Source: Locusta migratoria
Taxonomy: Eukaryota; Arthropoda; Insecta; Orthoptera; Acrididae
Assembly (NCBI GenBank): GCA_026315105.1
Contig: CM048750.1
Location: 168,482,549-168,546,548, forward strand
Direction: 5' to 3'
Length of the DNA: 64,000 nt
The position numbers and the translations under genes were made by a program. Of this stretch, positions 1-11,043 are shown one piece after another; the stretch's first letter is position 1, and each line of letters starts with the position of its first letter. Below the pieces are notes generated by a model that saw only the letters and a program-made list of their open reading frames with translations, searched no databases and was not told where the DNA came from.

Positions 1-1503
1 ACAGTGTCCTAACATACCACTCAACATACATGGAAAATTTTATTATTGTAGAAGATATGAGTAAGGAGATTTGACCTCATAAGGACTACACTGCAAGGAG
101 ACGAAACTAAAATCAACGGGGAGAGTGGTAGAAAACGATTGTCAGAGTGAGGAAGGATGTGGACTAACTTAAGAATAGATAACTACACAATCGGGTGAAG
201 CCGGAATCTAATGATATTTCTATATAAATACACTAGGATACGTTCTGTATCAGTGAGGCGCAGAGCCACGGCGGCCCCTAGCAGGCTAGGCTGAGTGCGA
301 AACAGGAGCGCCGGCAGCGGGGGACACCGCTACTGCATTCCTGACACGGGTCGGCATTCCCCGCCACTGGCCGCTAGCTGCCCCTGCATTCCTCCCGCCC
401 TTCACTGCTGCCTGTTGCTAGGAGACCACCGGGGATCACCAGGAAACACTCGTCTGATCACAGACAAGGAATTGCTTCTGGCAGCTCAGAAAAAACCTCT
501 TCACAGCACGTACAATGTACACAACAGGTGTTCAGATGAAAAGGTACGAAACGTTTTAACAAGCAAACCGGTTAAATTTTGAATATGCCGCTTTAGGATA
601 AATTAGTGCGACATCTAGGAACATCCCTAAAATTCAAGGCTTTGCCCTCAGCAGGCAAAGTGATGCTCACCATCTTTTTCGACGTCCGCGGTCCGATACT
701 CATCGGATTCTTTGAGTACGGGAAAACCATTAACAGTGAGGTTTACTGTTAGACACTCCATAGCCTACGCAAGTCCATCAAGAGCAAACGGCCTAGGCTG
801 CTCGCGGGGTAGTGATTCTGCTTGTGGAGCATTCCTTTTTTACTTGACATACATTAAAGCCACATTTTTCTATTCATCACCTGTTATATATGTTCAGTGG
901 TAGAATGCTCGTAGATCTCGTTGCTCACCTGCCAATAGTACATCACCAAATAATAAGACGTCGGGTTCTTATACGTCATGGAATGAACCAATAATGTGAC
1001 ACGTTTCATTTTTATACGTATATTTATTTATCCATTCTTGATGAAACACAAAAATAATGCAAGAGTAAGACTGGTTCAGAACACATTTCCATACTAGCTC
1101 AAGACTAAGTTGTTACTACTCCATTACTAACTTCATACTACTACTACTGTTCGCGCCAATTCTCGCGTATTAATATCTGTTACAGTTTTTCTAGAACATT
1201 CTAGAACACAGAAGTTACAAAGTTTTACATTTAACATTTTGTTCATGAAACATATACATATTTTGCTTTACGTGGAGATACACAATATTATGACAAATGT
1301 AATAATAAGTTTTTCCTGTTTAAACAAACTGTACAAAACATCGTAAGTAAGTAATAATTAGCGCAGTATTAATACATGTTTACATTATTGTTTGACATTC
1401 AATAATTATTTAATTTAGCTTGTTAGAAAACCCTAGTAATTCAAATAATAATGAGACTTGACAGAAGCGCCATAAGATGCTTATACATTATAAACATGGA
1501 ATA
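1..1503. other. No gene recognised; GC-rich patch then AT-rich sequence
   Basis: Positions about 243-440 are GC-rich and contain short open frames that do not resemble any family I know. The rest is AT-rich with no recognisable repeat boundaries. A short ACT trinucleotide run lies near 1135-1148. Confidence 0.5.
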
Positions 1504-1710
1504 TTAGGTTAAAATACCACGACCATCTGTGGTATCGTATACTTCAATATTACAAACAAACGGGACCCTTCTGGCTAAATACATTGCATCCTGCATGATA
1601 ACGCGAGTCCACAAGTCCCCAGGCTCACGCAAAGTGTACTGGCCAAGTTTAAATGGGAGCGGATTGAGAATCCGCCCTACAGCCCGGATACGTCGTCTTG
1701 TGCCTTCCAT
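1504..1710 (-). other. Unrecognised 68-codon open frame
   Basis: A 68-residue frame opens with ATG at 1710 and stops at 1504. Its composition (many Arg, Leu and Val, with Trp and Tyr) looks more protein-like than most chance frames here, but I recognise no domain and see no splice sites that would extend it. It may be a piece of a mobile-element protein or chance. Confidence 0.15.
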
Positions 1711-2344
1711 CTGTTCTGTCCGCTAAAAACAACATCTCAAAGGAAAGTGCTTCAACTCTCACAACAAAATGGTCGCAGATTAGGATTTGCTCTTGTCACA
1801 GCCATAGGAATCGTGGGATCAGGGAATCCTTAAGCTCGTTAAACTGTGGGATCATAGTACTCAGGCCTCTGGTGATTATTTTTGAATCAAGACTCCAATT
1901 TTACCCATAGTGCCGTTTCGAACCTTTTCATTTGAACAGCCCTCGTTTAGTTAGAAATATTTCAGCATCTCGTTTGTTTCACCTTCCGTTCATATTATTT
2001 GATCTCCCATACCCCATTCAAGTAAGTCATTAGTTCCTGCTCGGTTTACAACTGTGAATAAGTCTAGCACTTCCTGTAGATACCTTCAGAATTCGGAAAT
2101 TTGTTTAGTGACGGATAAAGTTCATTGTCCTATTGTCCAGGAGTGTTTTTAACATTTTTGGTTCTGTCCAACCGACATTAGCAAGTAGGTAAGTAATTTT
2201 TGGGCCTATAGGACCCAGAGAAACAGTGATGGTATCTATTTTTCATAACACAAGTACGATTTTAGCAGACTTTCAAAACGCTGAACAAGTCTATTCATTT
2301 CGGAAGAGGGCTAGAATAGATCAGTAGGTTTGTGTAACTATGTA

Positions 2345-3700
2345 TAGCTAAATGAAATTGTTAGTGAAGAATCAAGTGACGAAGGTAAACTCAGATTCTG
2401 AATTATACAGTGACCATGATACGGAAAGCGAATAAAGTGATACAAATCATACAAATTACAAATATTTTATTGCTAAGGCCAGTCGTACTAAATGGATGAA
2501 AGACATCCCTCAATCTCGTATCAGAGCTAGTTTACATAATCATGTGTCAAATATTCCATGTATGAGCGGAACTGCCAAGAATATAAAGACAGGAAAAAGA
2601 CGGCCGTGTTTCACTGATTAAATAATACATTGTGTAGTGATACTTATTAACCAGTGCATCACGTCTGCTAATTCTATATATTCATGTTATGAGTTCTTAA
2701 TTCCTGAGACAGAGTTGAAAGTGAACCTTTACTGATTTGTTGTGTTTTGATGTAATATGCAAGGCTGGTACGGTAAAATTAGAGGTGTAACATAGATGGT
2801 AGCGGTCTGCAAATATTGTATTGTACATTGACTCTACAGAGGTTTAGGTTTACAACACAGTGTCAGAGATTTGATGATACGCCAACTAGGTCGACAAGCG
2901 TAGAGTATCAATTGGGCCCTGCACGAAACATATTTCATTTGTTCGTTACAAACTGCATGAAGCACTGTTCACTTAAAGAATATGTCGCTGTAGAGGAAAT
3001 GCTTGAAAAATTTCAAGGATGATGATGTTTTCGAATTATTTCCAAAACTGGTAAATAAGGAATGAACAATTCAATCTAGCAGATGCAATAGCAATTTAAA
3101 TCTCAAATTTGGAAGTTAATTTAGGAGAGCAACGAACTGTACCTTGTAAGTTGAGTAATCGTGCTGCTGATATCGTTAAAAACTTGTGTAATTATATTTT
3201 CTAAATAGCAAGTACCAAATCAATGAATAATTGGTTTAAAATCTTCAGGTTGTCCCTGTCGCTTCTCTAAGACAATAATGTAACCATTTTGGGAACAGTA
3301 AGGTAGAACAAGAAAGAAGTTTTCCTAGAATTCATTAACACAATAGGTATAGATGCTTTTACAAGTAGTTTTAGCTTTCAGAATAATTATACAATTCTGA
3401 TTCATGTACCAAAGGTAAACAAGTGTGTAACTCTAATAAGTACTATGCAGAATGACAAAAATGAAGAAACAACTGGAGAAGAAATGAAGCCTGAGGTAAT
3501 AAACTTGTATAACGCTGCTAAGGTGAATTACACACTTAGTAGACAAGGTATGTGCCACCTATATATAGCAAGAACAATTGGATTTTGTCCTTTGGTCTTG
3601 TTCTTTTTCTTCTTGACTGTGGCAGTTTCATCAGATAATTTGCGAAATTTCTTTCACCAAATTTCTCTTGAGAATTCGAACATATGTTGTTAGTACCAAA
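2345..3700 (+). pseudogene. piggyBac-like transposase, heavily decayed
   Basis: Pieces of a piggyBac (DDE_Tnp_1_7) transposase occur in order but in different frames with many stops. An acidic Ser/Asp/Glu N-terminus near 2350-2430 comes first. Next is a segment ending in TAKNIKTG (2490-2600), the position where the family has a conserved block about the HNIV/LPG region. RFRFTTQCQRFDDTPTRS (about 2835-2890) matches the family's RF-LRFDD block and continues to a VEEMLEKFQG segment. LIHVPKVNKCVTLISTMQN (about 3390-3450) then leads to the C-terminal catalytic region, where the final Asp-containing motif is degraded. No Cys-rich tail is visible. I could not find TTAA-bounded ends. It is an old non-functional copy. 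Confidence 0.8.
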
Positions 3701-4928
3701 CTACGTAATGAGACATGGTTATCGTAATAAAATATTAGATATCGGATCGAAAAAAAGAAAAATTTAGGTGGTCCGTTTTCCTGTAAGCTATTAGAGAATG
3801 GAGCTATAGAGAAATATCATAAACGTGATTCGTTTAACCTGCTATGCACTCCAATGTGCCTTTGAGAGTATCAATGTAGATGTAAATGTAGATGTAGATA
3901 ACGACTATGGAGAGTCGAAGAAGAGAGGTTTTCTGAAATCTCTTGGGAAGCCCCTAATAAAAGGGCAATTACTACGCAGTTAGCATATCAACCAACCTCT
4001 CAAAAAATCTGACAACAGACTGATTGAACTCGAGCAGCAAGAAGTTGACCTGGCGTAGCAGCGGCTGGTGTATCCTCAATCACCTTCGATAACTGATAGA
4101 TTATGGGAACACAGGGGACCAAGGCAGCTCTACAACCCTACGAGTGTCCATCTCCTTCTCTAGAAGCTTCTTTTTCGCGGGAAAGATGTTTGGAAGGACG
4201 TTATAGTGGGGGCGATAGATTTGAAGCTATGGCTAAGATTGGATCTTGAGAAAACGGTCTGGACAGATTTGTGGCTTGCTGCAATGTGAATAAAGATTCG
4301 GCTAGCTGCACCCGTGGTGCAAGGACGCAGGTGGGTAGTTGTTGGAAAAGCGTCCAGTGACTTAGCTCACAATTAGTTGCAAGTGTACACTGTATTGCTT
4401 GAAGTATTCATAATTGTGTCTCTGTGACCAGGGGAACAATTATTACTTCAGTGCATTGTATTTGCATGTCGAAGCACTCAATTACAAGCTTACAATTGAG
4501 CATATCTTCTGTTCTAGTGAGTGAGGCAAACAGTTTACGAGAAACTCTTGTTCGCCTTTGCTACTGGAGTGACTTCAACTTAGGAGTTTTTTGAATGAAG
4601 TAGTTCGTTCACTATGTAGCCATCGACTCACAGCTTCAGCTTCATGTCGGGCTGACCCATCAATAGTGGCCAGCCGCCGTTCGTCTTATGAGAGCAGTAT
4701 TAGAAATTGGTGATATACGCACATTGCATTTGCTATAGCGCAGTCGCTTCCACTGGTCGGCTTTATTCTTGAGTTTCTGATTGTATTCTCTACCGATTGG
4801 AAAAGCATTTTTTAATTTCTCCACGTCTGCAATACCAACCATTTTTCGTGACGGTTGTGTTATCCATTCATTAGTTTTGTATCATAATTCATTCCTCAAT
4901 TTGAGCACCATCCATTTTTATAATTAAA
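3701..4928. other. No gene recognised; possible LINE 3' tail near 3870
   Basis: At about 3868-3900 there is a short GTAGAT-type repeat of the kind seen at LINE 3' ends in this window (compare 41560 and 45245). The remainder is unassigned. The short frame at 4660-4842 on the minus strand matches nothing I know. Confidence 0.3.
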
Positions 4929-5090
4929 CTAGCTCACAACTAGGCGTTGCCCGGGTATTTATTTATTTATTACTGCCATTTCTCGGGTATATATTTATTT
5001 GTATAAGGGCTGTATAATTGTAAAATCTCTTGAGAATACAATTAGTAATATAGAAGTAATAGATTAAAACTTGGTGCGTGATGGGGCAGT

Positions 5091-5470
5091 TTTCCGTGAA
5101 AGTTACTGTTTATGTGCTCATATTTCATTAATTACGTGTCGTACTTTGATACCATTTAGAAGGTACACTCAACTATATGCGTGTATACTGTCTGTAAAAT
5201 TTCCTGCAGCTACAATTTTTAGGGTAAAAATTATAAATTGTAACGTCATACCGACAGCCGTTGTTTTAGTCCATGAACAGCGGAACGTTACTGTTTATGT
5301 GCTCATATCTCATGAACTACGCGTCGGAATGTGATACAATTTAGAAGCTACATTCAACTAGATATGTGTATACTGTCTGTAAAATTTCCTGTCGCTACAA
5401 TTTGTAGTGTTCAAATTATAAATTGTAACGTCATCCGAGAGCCGTAGTTTTACTCCATAAACAGCGGAAA
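5091..5470. repeat. Direct repeat, two copies, 185-bp period
   Basis: The block beginning GTTACTGTTTATGTGCTCAT at 5102 recurs at 5287 and stays alignable to about 5470, including the shared GTATACTGTCTGTAAAATTT segments. A diverged third copy of the start lies at about 5815-5845. Open frames within it are accidental. Confidence 0.75.
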
Positions 5471-6298
5471 AGTAGTAAGCGAGAAACGTTTTTCCTTTCA
5501 TCATTTTACTGTGGTTACCAGCAAGAAAAAGTTTAATAAAGGTTTGAAGTTATGTTTAAAGTTTGTTGCAAGTTGCTAAGTACTGTCATTCTCATACAGC
5601 GTATTTCGAAATTCTCGCCGCATTATATGGCATTTTTTGCGATTTCTATTGGTTATGACATAGCTTTTGAACCATGTGTGGTATATGATTTTTAACCTGC
5701 AGCAATTGTAGCTCACGGCAAGGAATTTGTGTACCAAATTTGGTTGGAATCGGTCTAGTGGTTTAGGAGAAAATGAGCAGTATTGTCGCTAAATGAAGCA
5801 GTTTTCCGCGCATCTCATTGTTTATGATGTCATATCTCGTGAACGATGTATTGTACGTGATTCTTACACTTACGGCGACCGTTCTCATGTATTGAAGCTT
5901 ACGTGTGAGAAATTTCATAAAGATTGGAAGAAAATTGTAGATTTCTATGCAGCACGTACAAATATACAGACACTCTACTTTATATATTAGATTACTATAT
6001 AGAACATTGAAGTCTCCGATTTCTTATTTATTAGAATTAGGAATCTCAGCTATCCCCAGTGATAAAAAATTGCGACTGAAACCAAGTGTTTGTGTATCGA
6101 TAATTGTCTAATTAAGAGAAGTGATTTATATTTATTTTCATAATGATACCATTAGGTTGGTAAACGTGTCGCAAAATAGCTATAGAGCAGTTCATTTAGT
6201 TTCACCAACTGCAGACTTCATTACACACTACAGTTTTTTTTATCTTTAATTTTTTTTAATAATCTGCAAAGTCTTACACTAACATGCCTTCATACTTA

Positions 6299-6547
6299 TT
6301 TCTTCAGATGATACAAGCGAACACAGTTTGCATCTTTGGAGAAACACCAGTACACATCAAATTTGCCACATCTTGTTCCTGTACACCAGTTGCAACCGCT
6401 TCTGCAACAACATCTCGCAGACTTTAAGTCAACAAGAGGCCAATGATCACATTTGTCCAGTCGCTTATTTGTGCAAGGTGAACCGTTTCTTTCGAGATGT
6501 TTTACATCTTCTTCATCTTCCTCATGCTCTTCGTCAATGAGTGGCAT
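6299..6547 (-). pseudogene. piggyBac-like transposase, C-terminal Cys-rich end
   Basis: The minus-strand frame contains DHWPL, then a series of Cys residues ending KFDVYWCFSKDANCVRLYH. This matches the C-terminal zinc-binding tail of PGBD-type piggyBac transposases (DHWP, CxxC, TRC-KCDVYLCF, C--YH). Upstream on the same strand (6550-7215) frames exist but I cannot align them to the catalytic domain, so only the tail is supported. It is distinct in sequence from the copies at 2.3-3.7 kb and 11.5-12.8 kb. Confidence 0.65.
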
Positions 6548-8111
6548 CCCAGTTGGTGGTGAGAACAGGTATTCCCAACCTCCATCCGAAATTCAAGATC
6601 CTGTATGTCTTTTGATCACACTTCATTAGCTTTATTGTCATGTTTGTACTGAAACCATGAATTAACACTGGCATGTCCATCATTTTCATTGCATTTTTAA
6701 GCAGATGTTTCTCCAAAATCTCCACCCGAAGACGTAGATCCAGACAAATTTTCCCACAAGTGTTCAGCATCCTTCTTTGCAGTTGATAGCTAAGTGGAAT
6801 CAAGTGTATCATCATCACCGCTTAAATCCTCTACATCTGAAGATTTGAGTAAAGCAGCGATAGCAGAATTGTCAATGTAATTTGGGTGTCAATATAGTGC
6901 TCTTCAGCAAAAACTACACAATGGAGATGAACGATCTCTCTGTGTTTTATAGTACAAAGTCTCCCATTGCACACCATAGCATTTCCGTGTCGATAGCTAT
7001 AACAGGGTGGAAGATATAGTGGTTGAAAGTCGTCAGCTTTTATAAAATTCGGACTGAGGACCAGCGATGACTTTTGACACTGTAATAGCAAATAGGTTAT
7101 ATACAGCGAAACGTGATACACATTCTTCAGCTGTTTTTCTGCAAGAAGCGTACGAGTAAAGAAATATAAGTGCATATTGCAGTTTGGAAAGTGAAACTAC
7201 CAAGAAAGATACCAAAGCGTAAGTTTCTAAGAGACAGAATATGGGGCTGAAAAGTGAATCTACAGACGATAGAAACTTGAAATTTGTAGACGTTGTTTAT
7301 CTTACACTGTAGGCTTCAGAGATTTTTCGATATTCCCATCCCTAAGGGGGTGAAATAAGGGATGAACGGTTTTTTTTAATATGTTGCTATTCAGGTAATT
7401 ACAAAACTTCGAATTTAGATTTTTGATTGGAATTTACGAAAACTTCTTTCGATACTTTTTGGAAATTCGACCATCAAGAGGGTGAAATAAGGAAATATAT
7501 TTTAAGGGTGCTACTAAGACTATTTTGATGCTAGAAATACGAAAATTTGGATTTGTATGCATGGTTATAATTTTAAAAAATTGGTTTCCGAATGTTCTGA
7601 ATTTTACAGTCAATTCTGCAATAGGGAGTGGCACGTTATATCAAAATACTTGATTAGGAAAGCATTATTAAAGCTATATCCATGAAAATTTAAATATATA
7701 AGTAGAAACAATCCAGTCTACGTATGCGAAGCAGCGGGAATTAGCTAGTAAATGTATAAAAACCACACGAGTCACTCGTGAAACCATCAAGGTATGTACC
7801 GCAGCAGATTTCTTAAAGTAATGTAATATTATGAAGGGGGGTCTAATACGTAACTCTTACACATTTACACATTTTAATAATTCAGTGCAAATTATGGGGT
7901 TCTAAAATGTTATTAAATACATCAAATACAGGGTGTCTCACGAAAGACGCTTGCCAGGCGTCCGCAGATCACACGGTACGGCTCCCGGCCACTGCCACCG
8001 CATCCGCCGGCAACGGCTGCGCCAGATTCTCGGACCCTATGCGCCACGGCGCATACACTGAGTTAAAGTCGGAAAAACATTGCCCTCTGAGTAACCTAAG
8101 CTTACCTTTAT

Positions 8112-8239
8112 TTACATTAGATGTTCAAAATGATGTCTCTGACATCTCTTGAACACATTTGCGAACAGTCGACGAATTTCGGATGCCGAAATCTGGGAAA
8201 CGACTAGTCGAATCCTGTCTTCCAACTCTTCGAGTTCAT
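8112..8239 (-). pseudogene. mariner-like transposase, C-terminal end (copy 1)
   Basis: The minus-strand frame ends LEDRIRLVVSQISASEIRRL then FANVFKRCQRHHFEHLM and a stop. This matches the C-terminus of the mariner-like transposases with an RIR...I..I..RVF.N...R...C....G.HFEH ending. Upstream of about 8239 the frame runs on into unrelated sequence (the duplicated non-transposase segment), producing a chimeric 180-codon frame rather than a real transposase. Confidence 0.7.
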
Positions 8240-8811
8240 CGTACATGTTCTCTAGCGAATTGTCATCAAAAGCCGTGATGATAGCTGCAACTTTAACCTT
8301 CGTCCCGAAAGACTGTTGGTATTTACTACCACTGCTTCCATCGCCTCTTCCCGGACTTACCGTAGCACTACCGCTAGCAATGACTTCTTCGTCGTTATCA
8401 TCCTTATTATCATTATTATGTGTTAGTGTTACAACAGTATCTAATTTATGCTCATATTTCTGTACCATAACAGATACGAAAAAACATGCCAATGATTCAT
8501 CTTCTGCACTAATAACATCTTCACGAAGAATGGCTCTTCGTAACTTCATCTCAACAAATCGCAATATTTTAGCAGGATTGATTATGAATCGCCGCTCCAT
8601 CTGACGTTTCAAAACACAAATGTCACAAAACGCAACTTCGGAGGCACACTGCACCGTCCCTACTGGTGAACCGACAGGTCAAAGTGTAATGTGGCAGAGG
8701 CCTCTATCGGACGACTGCAGAGATTTGCAGATGTGGTATTGTCACTAGTGCAATAAGGAAGCTTTACATTATCTCTCATACGATTTTGGTGTATATGTGT
8801 TTGTTCGAGCC
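8240..8811 (-). repeat. Duplicated non-transposase segment, copy 1
   Basis: This segment recurs at about 9536-10108 in the same orientation. On the minus strand it holds a frame starting MERRFIINPAKILRFVEMKL with an acidic Asn/Asp-rich middle and a Gly/Ser-rich part. Copy 1 is open through the segment; copy 2 has an in-frame stop after VEMKLR. I do not recognise the protein. It sits between mariner termini, so it is probably cargo or non-coding filler of the composite element. Confidence 0.7.
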
Positions 8812-9357
8812 CAAGTACTTTCCTTTTGAGTTAAAGTCTAAAAAACATTGACATCTGAGTAACCTAAGCTTACCTTTATTTACAGTAGATGTTCAAAATG
8901 ATGTTGCTAGATGAATAGAGTGGCCTGATATCTCTTGAAAACATTTGCGAACACTCGACGAATTTCGGCTGACTAAATCTGGGAAATGACTAGTCGAATC
9001 CTGTCTTCCAACTCTTCGAGTGTATGGGATTTGTTTGGATACACCTTGTATTTAACATTCCCCAAAGATAAAAGTCACAAGGATTTAGATCTGGAGACCG
9101 AGGAGGCCAGTCAACTATACTATCATGAAAAACACTTCGTATTGCTGCCATAGAAACATTGGCAATATGTGGTCTTGCATTATCTTGCATGAAATAACCG
9201 TACAGCTTTTCGATGGGTGAAAGTTCCTGAAAAAAATGGATGCAGGATCTTGTTCACACAGAGGGACATCTTTTTGAACATCTACTGTAAATAAAGGTAA
9301 GCTTTGGTTACACAGATGCATCGTTTTTTAGACTTTAACTCACAAGGAAAGTACTTG
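8812..9357 (-). mobile_element. Small mariner-type element with ~75-bp inverted ends
   Basis: CAAGTACTTTCCTT at 8812 and its inverted copy at 9344-9357 open a TIR that continues through GAGTTAAAGTCTAAAAAAC and on to about 8890 / 9275. Between the ends is a minus-strand mariner transposase fragment (8990-9235). Its terminal sequence is related to the inner TIR of the surrounding 7929-10589 element, so it is a nested or recombined relative. Confidence 0.7.
8990..9235 (-). pseudogene. mariner-like transposase, DDE-domain fragment
   Basis: The frame reads MQDNARPHIANVSMAAI, then WPPRSPDLNPCDFYLWG. The first motif carries the second catalytic Asp and the second the third catalytic acid of the Tc1/mariner (IS630) DDE fold. 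The reading shifts frame after the LWG region and rejoins a C-terminal fragment near 8940. The N-terminal DNA-binding part is missing. Confidence 0.85.
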
Positions 9358-9535
9358 TACTAGAACCAATAACTCTGTATGAACGTTTGGTTACAGTATC
9401 TCTACGTACACCTCAATGTGCTGGTGGCTGTCGTTTTTCTGCAAAGCTCTGCAACCATGCTCTAGATAGCACTGTAGATGTAATTGTAGACGTCATACGT
9501 AATGCAGATATCTTAACTATAACTTATGTAATAAC
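9358..9535. other. Unassigned spacer between nested elements
   Basis: No family recognised; it lies between the small inner element and the second copy of the duplicated segment. Confidence 0.3.
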
Positions 9536-10108
9536 CATCGTACATGTTCCCTTGCGAACTGTCATAGTTGCAACTTTAACCTCCGTCCCGAAAGACTGTT
9601 GGTATTTACTGCCACTTCTTCCATCGCCTCTTCCCGCACTTATCGTAGCACTACCGCTAGGAATGAGTTCTTCGTCATTATCATCCCTATTATCACCATT
9701 ATGTATTAGTATTACAACAGTATCTGACTCATGCTCATATTTCTGTACCATAACAGATACCAGAAAGAATGCGAATGATTCATCTTCTACACTAAAACCA
9801 TCTTCACGAAGAATAGTTCATCGTAACTTCATCTCAACCAATCGCAATACTTTAGCAGGATTGATTATCAATCGCCGCTCCATCTGACGCTTCACCACAC
9901 AAATAACGTCACAAAACGCAACTTCGGAGGCACACTGCACCGTCCCTACTGGCGAACCGACAGGTCAAAGTGCAATGTGGCAAGGTACACGCAGAGGCCT
10001 TTAACGGACGACTGCGGAGTTTTGCAGATGCGGGAGTGTCACTAGTGCAATAAGGGAGCTTTACATTATCTCTCGTACGATTTTGATGTATATGTGTTTA
10101 TTCGAGGA
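9536..10108 (-). repeat. Duplicated non-transposase segment, copy 2
   Basis: Same order and orientation as 8240-8811, including the flanking GTATATGTGTTTATTCGAG region. It contains the same minus-strand frame, but with an early stop and several amino-acid differences. Confidence 0.7.
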
Positions 10109-10153
10109 CAAGTACTTTTCTTGTCAGTGTATGCGCCTGTGGCACAATGGAGA

Positions 10154-10349
10154 GGCCGGCCGCGATGGCCGAGGAGACTGGAGAGTCACGATCTGCACGG
10201 CCACTACGGTCGGAGGTTCGAATCCCCCCTCGGGTATGGATATTTGTGCCGTCCTTAGTATAAGGTAGTTGATAAGTAGTTTGTAAGTTTAGGGACTGAT
10301 GATCCCGTAGTTAAGTCCCATCAGCTTAACAAACATTTGAACATTTGCT
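10154..10349 (+). repeat. tRNA-derived SINE (family A), full length, with TSD
   Basis: A GCCGGCCGCG start, a box A-like GGCCGAGGAGACTGGAG, a box B GGTTCGAATCC and the family tail ending ACATTTGAACATTTG are all present. The 9-bp target duplication CAATGGAGA lies at 10145-10153 and 10350-10358. It is inserted in the right TIR of the mariner composite. Confidence 0.92.
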
Positions 10350-10411
10350 CAATGGAGACCGAGATACGGGCGCTGCCGTGGCCGGCGGATGCGGTGGCGG
10401 CGGCCGGGAGC

Positions 10412-10527
10412 AAAAAACTAGGACGGCACAAATATCCATGCCCGAGGGGGGATTCGAACCCCCGACCGCAGTGGCCGTGCTGACCGTGACTGGAGCGCCT
10501 CAGTCACCTCGGCCACCGCGACCGGCG
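10412..10527 (-). repeat. tRNA-derived SINE (family A), truncated, with TSD
   Basis: Only the tRNA-related part and start of the tail are present, in reverse orientation. The target duplication GGCCGGGAGC is at 10402-10411 and 10528-10537. It is the second SINE in the same mariner TIR. Confidence 0.9.
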
Positions 10528-10744
10528 GGCCGGGAGCCATACCGCGCGATCCGCGGACGCCTAGCAGGCGTCTTTCGTGAGACACCCTGCATTACATATT
10601 ATCGAAAAATCTAGGGTATTTTGACTTGTAAATGGAGACCTTTTGAATAACATTTAGCGACTTTTGGCAGCAACGAGTTGGCAAACCTGCTCAGCCACCT
10701 TGTGCCACTGTGCTGGTGGGGCCCGGCAGTGGTAACAGGTAGTT

Positions 10745-10933
10745 TGGTGTGTTCCAGGAGATGGGCGGCGGCAGTCCTAGCAGCAGCAGCATCAGCAGCG
10801 CCTAGCGGCCCGCCGGTGCCGCCCCCGCCGCCCCCGCGTCGCCCGCAGACCGCGGCCGCCGGCCCCCTGCCGCGAGCGCTCCCCCGCTCCCTCAGACTCT
10901 CTCGACCGCGCCGCGCGTCCACCAGCCGACACC
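10745..10933 (+). promoter_or_regulatory. GC-rich promoter / 5' UTR-like block
   Basis: The block is strongly GC- and CpG-rich, with a GCAGCAGCAG run and runs of CCGCC, directly upstream of an ATG in good context (CCGACACC before ATG). No TATA box is obvious. The position fits a CpG-rich promoter and 5' UTR of a host gene; this is inference from composition and the following exon. Confidence 0.5.
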
Positions 10934-10992
10934 ATGCCGGGCTTCGGCGCGCTGTCCGCCATCAAGGACAAGGCGTCCAGCGTCTTCTCAGG
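10934..10992 (+). CDS. Putative first coding exon of an unidentified host gene
   Basis: An ATG at 10934 opens a frame encoding MPGFGALSAIKDKASSVFS plus two bases of the next codon. The exon ends at 10992, where AGG is followed by GTGAGT, a near-consensus splice donor. The upstream context is favourable and the surroundings are GC-rich, unlike the transposon-derived sequence nearby. The N-terminal peptide, with a small hydrophobic start and Lys/Asp pair, looks like a real short exon in intron phase 2. I do not recognise the protein and see no second exon in the window, so the next exon may be more than 50 kb away. If the exon is real, all elements from 11 kb on would lie in its first intron. 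It could also be a chance ORF in a CpG island. Confidence 0.45.
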
Positions 10993-11043
10993 GTGAGTAC
11001 CAGCCAGTTTGCTGTTTCTCGAGCCGTGCAACGTTACAGCTCC

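Larger units (their letters stand above)
4929..7755. repeat. Unclassified interspersed element with ACTAGCT-type inverted ends
   Basis: The left edge begins ACTAGCTCACAACTAGGCG (4929). The right edge, read on the minus strand from about 7752, begins ACTAGCTAATTCCCGCTGC, so the two ends form a loose inverted repeat of a kind common in insect genomes. Inside are 185-bp direct repeats (5102-5470), a third partial copy near 5790-5850, two related blocks around 7340 and 7470 each with GGGTGAAATAAGG, and a piggyBac C-terminal fragment (6299-6547). The unit may be one element or several adjacent ones; class unknown. Confidence 0.4.
7929..10589 (-). mobile_element. mariner-type composite element with long terminal inverted repeats
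   Basis: The left end starts CAGGGTGTCTCACGAAAGAC at 7929, just after a TA. The right end is the inverted copy finishing at 10589. The TIRs extend inward for well over 100 bp (7929-8065 against the right end, which is split by two SINEs). Within lie mariner transposase remnants on the minus strand, a 0.57-kb segment present twice, and a smaller inverted-repeat element. The right-hand TA of the target duplication appears mutated to CA. A detached copy of this TIR occurs at 43627-43775. The element cannot encode a complete transposase. Confidence 0.8.

Noticed and set aside
5793..5990. 65-codon frame in the 4.9-7.8 kb repeat
   Set aside because: Plausible-looking peptide but it overlaps a degenerate copy of the non-coding direct repeat.
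8149..8604. 151-codon plus-strand frame opposite the mariner chimera
   Set aside because: Mirror of the minus-strand frame; Ser-rich translation with no family match.
10345..10614. 89-codon frame near the mariner right end
   Set aside because: It reads across a SINE and TIR; no protein.
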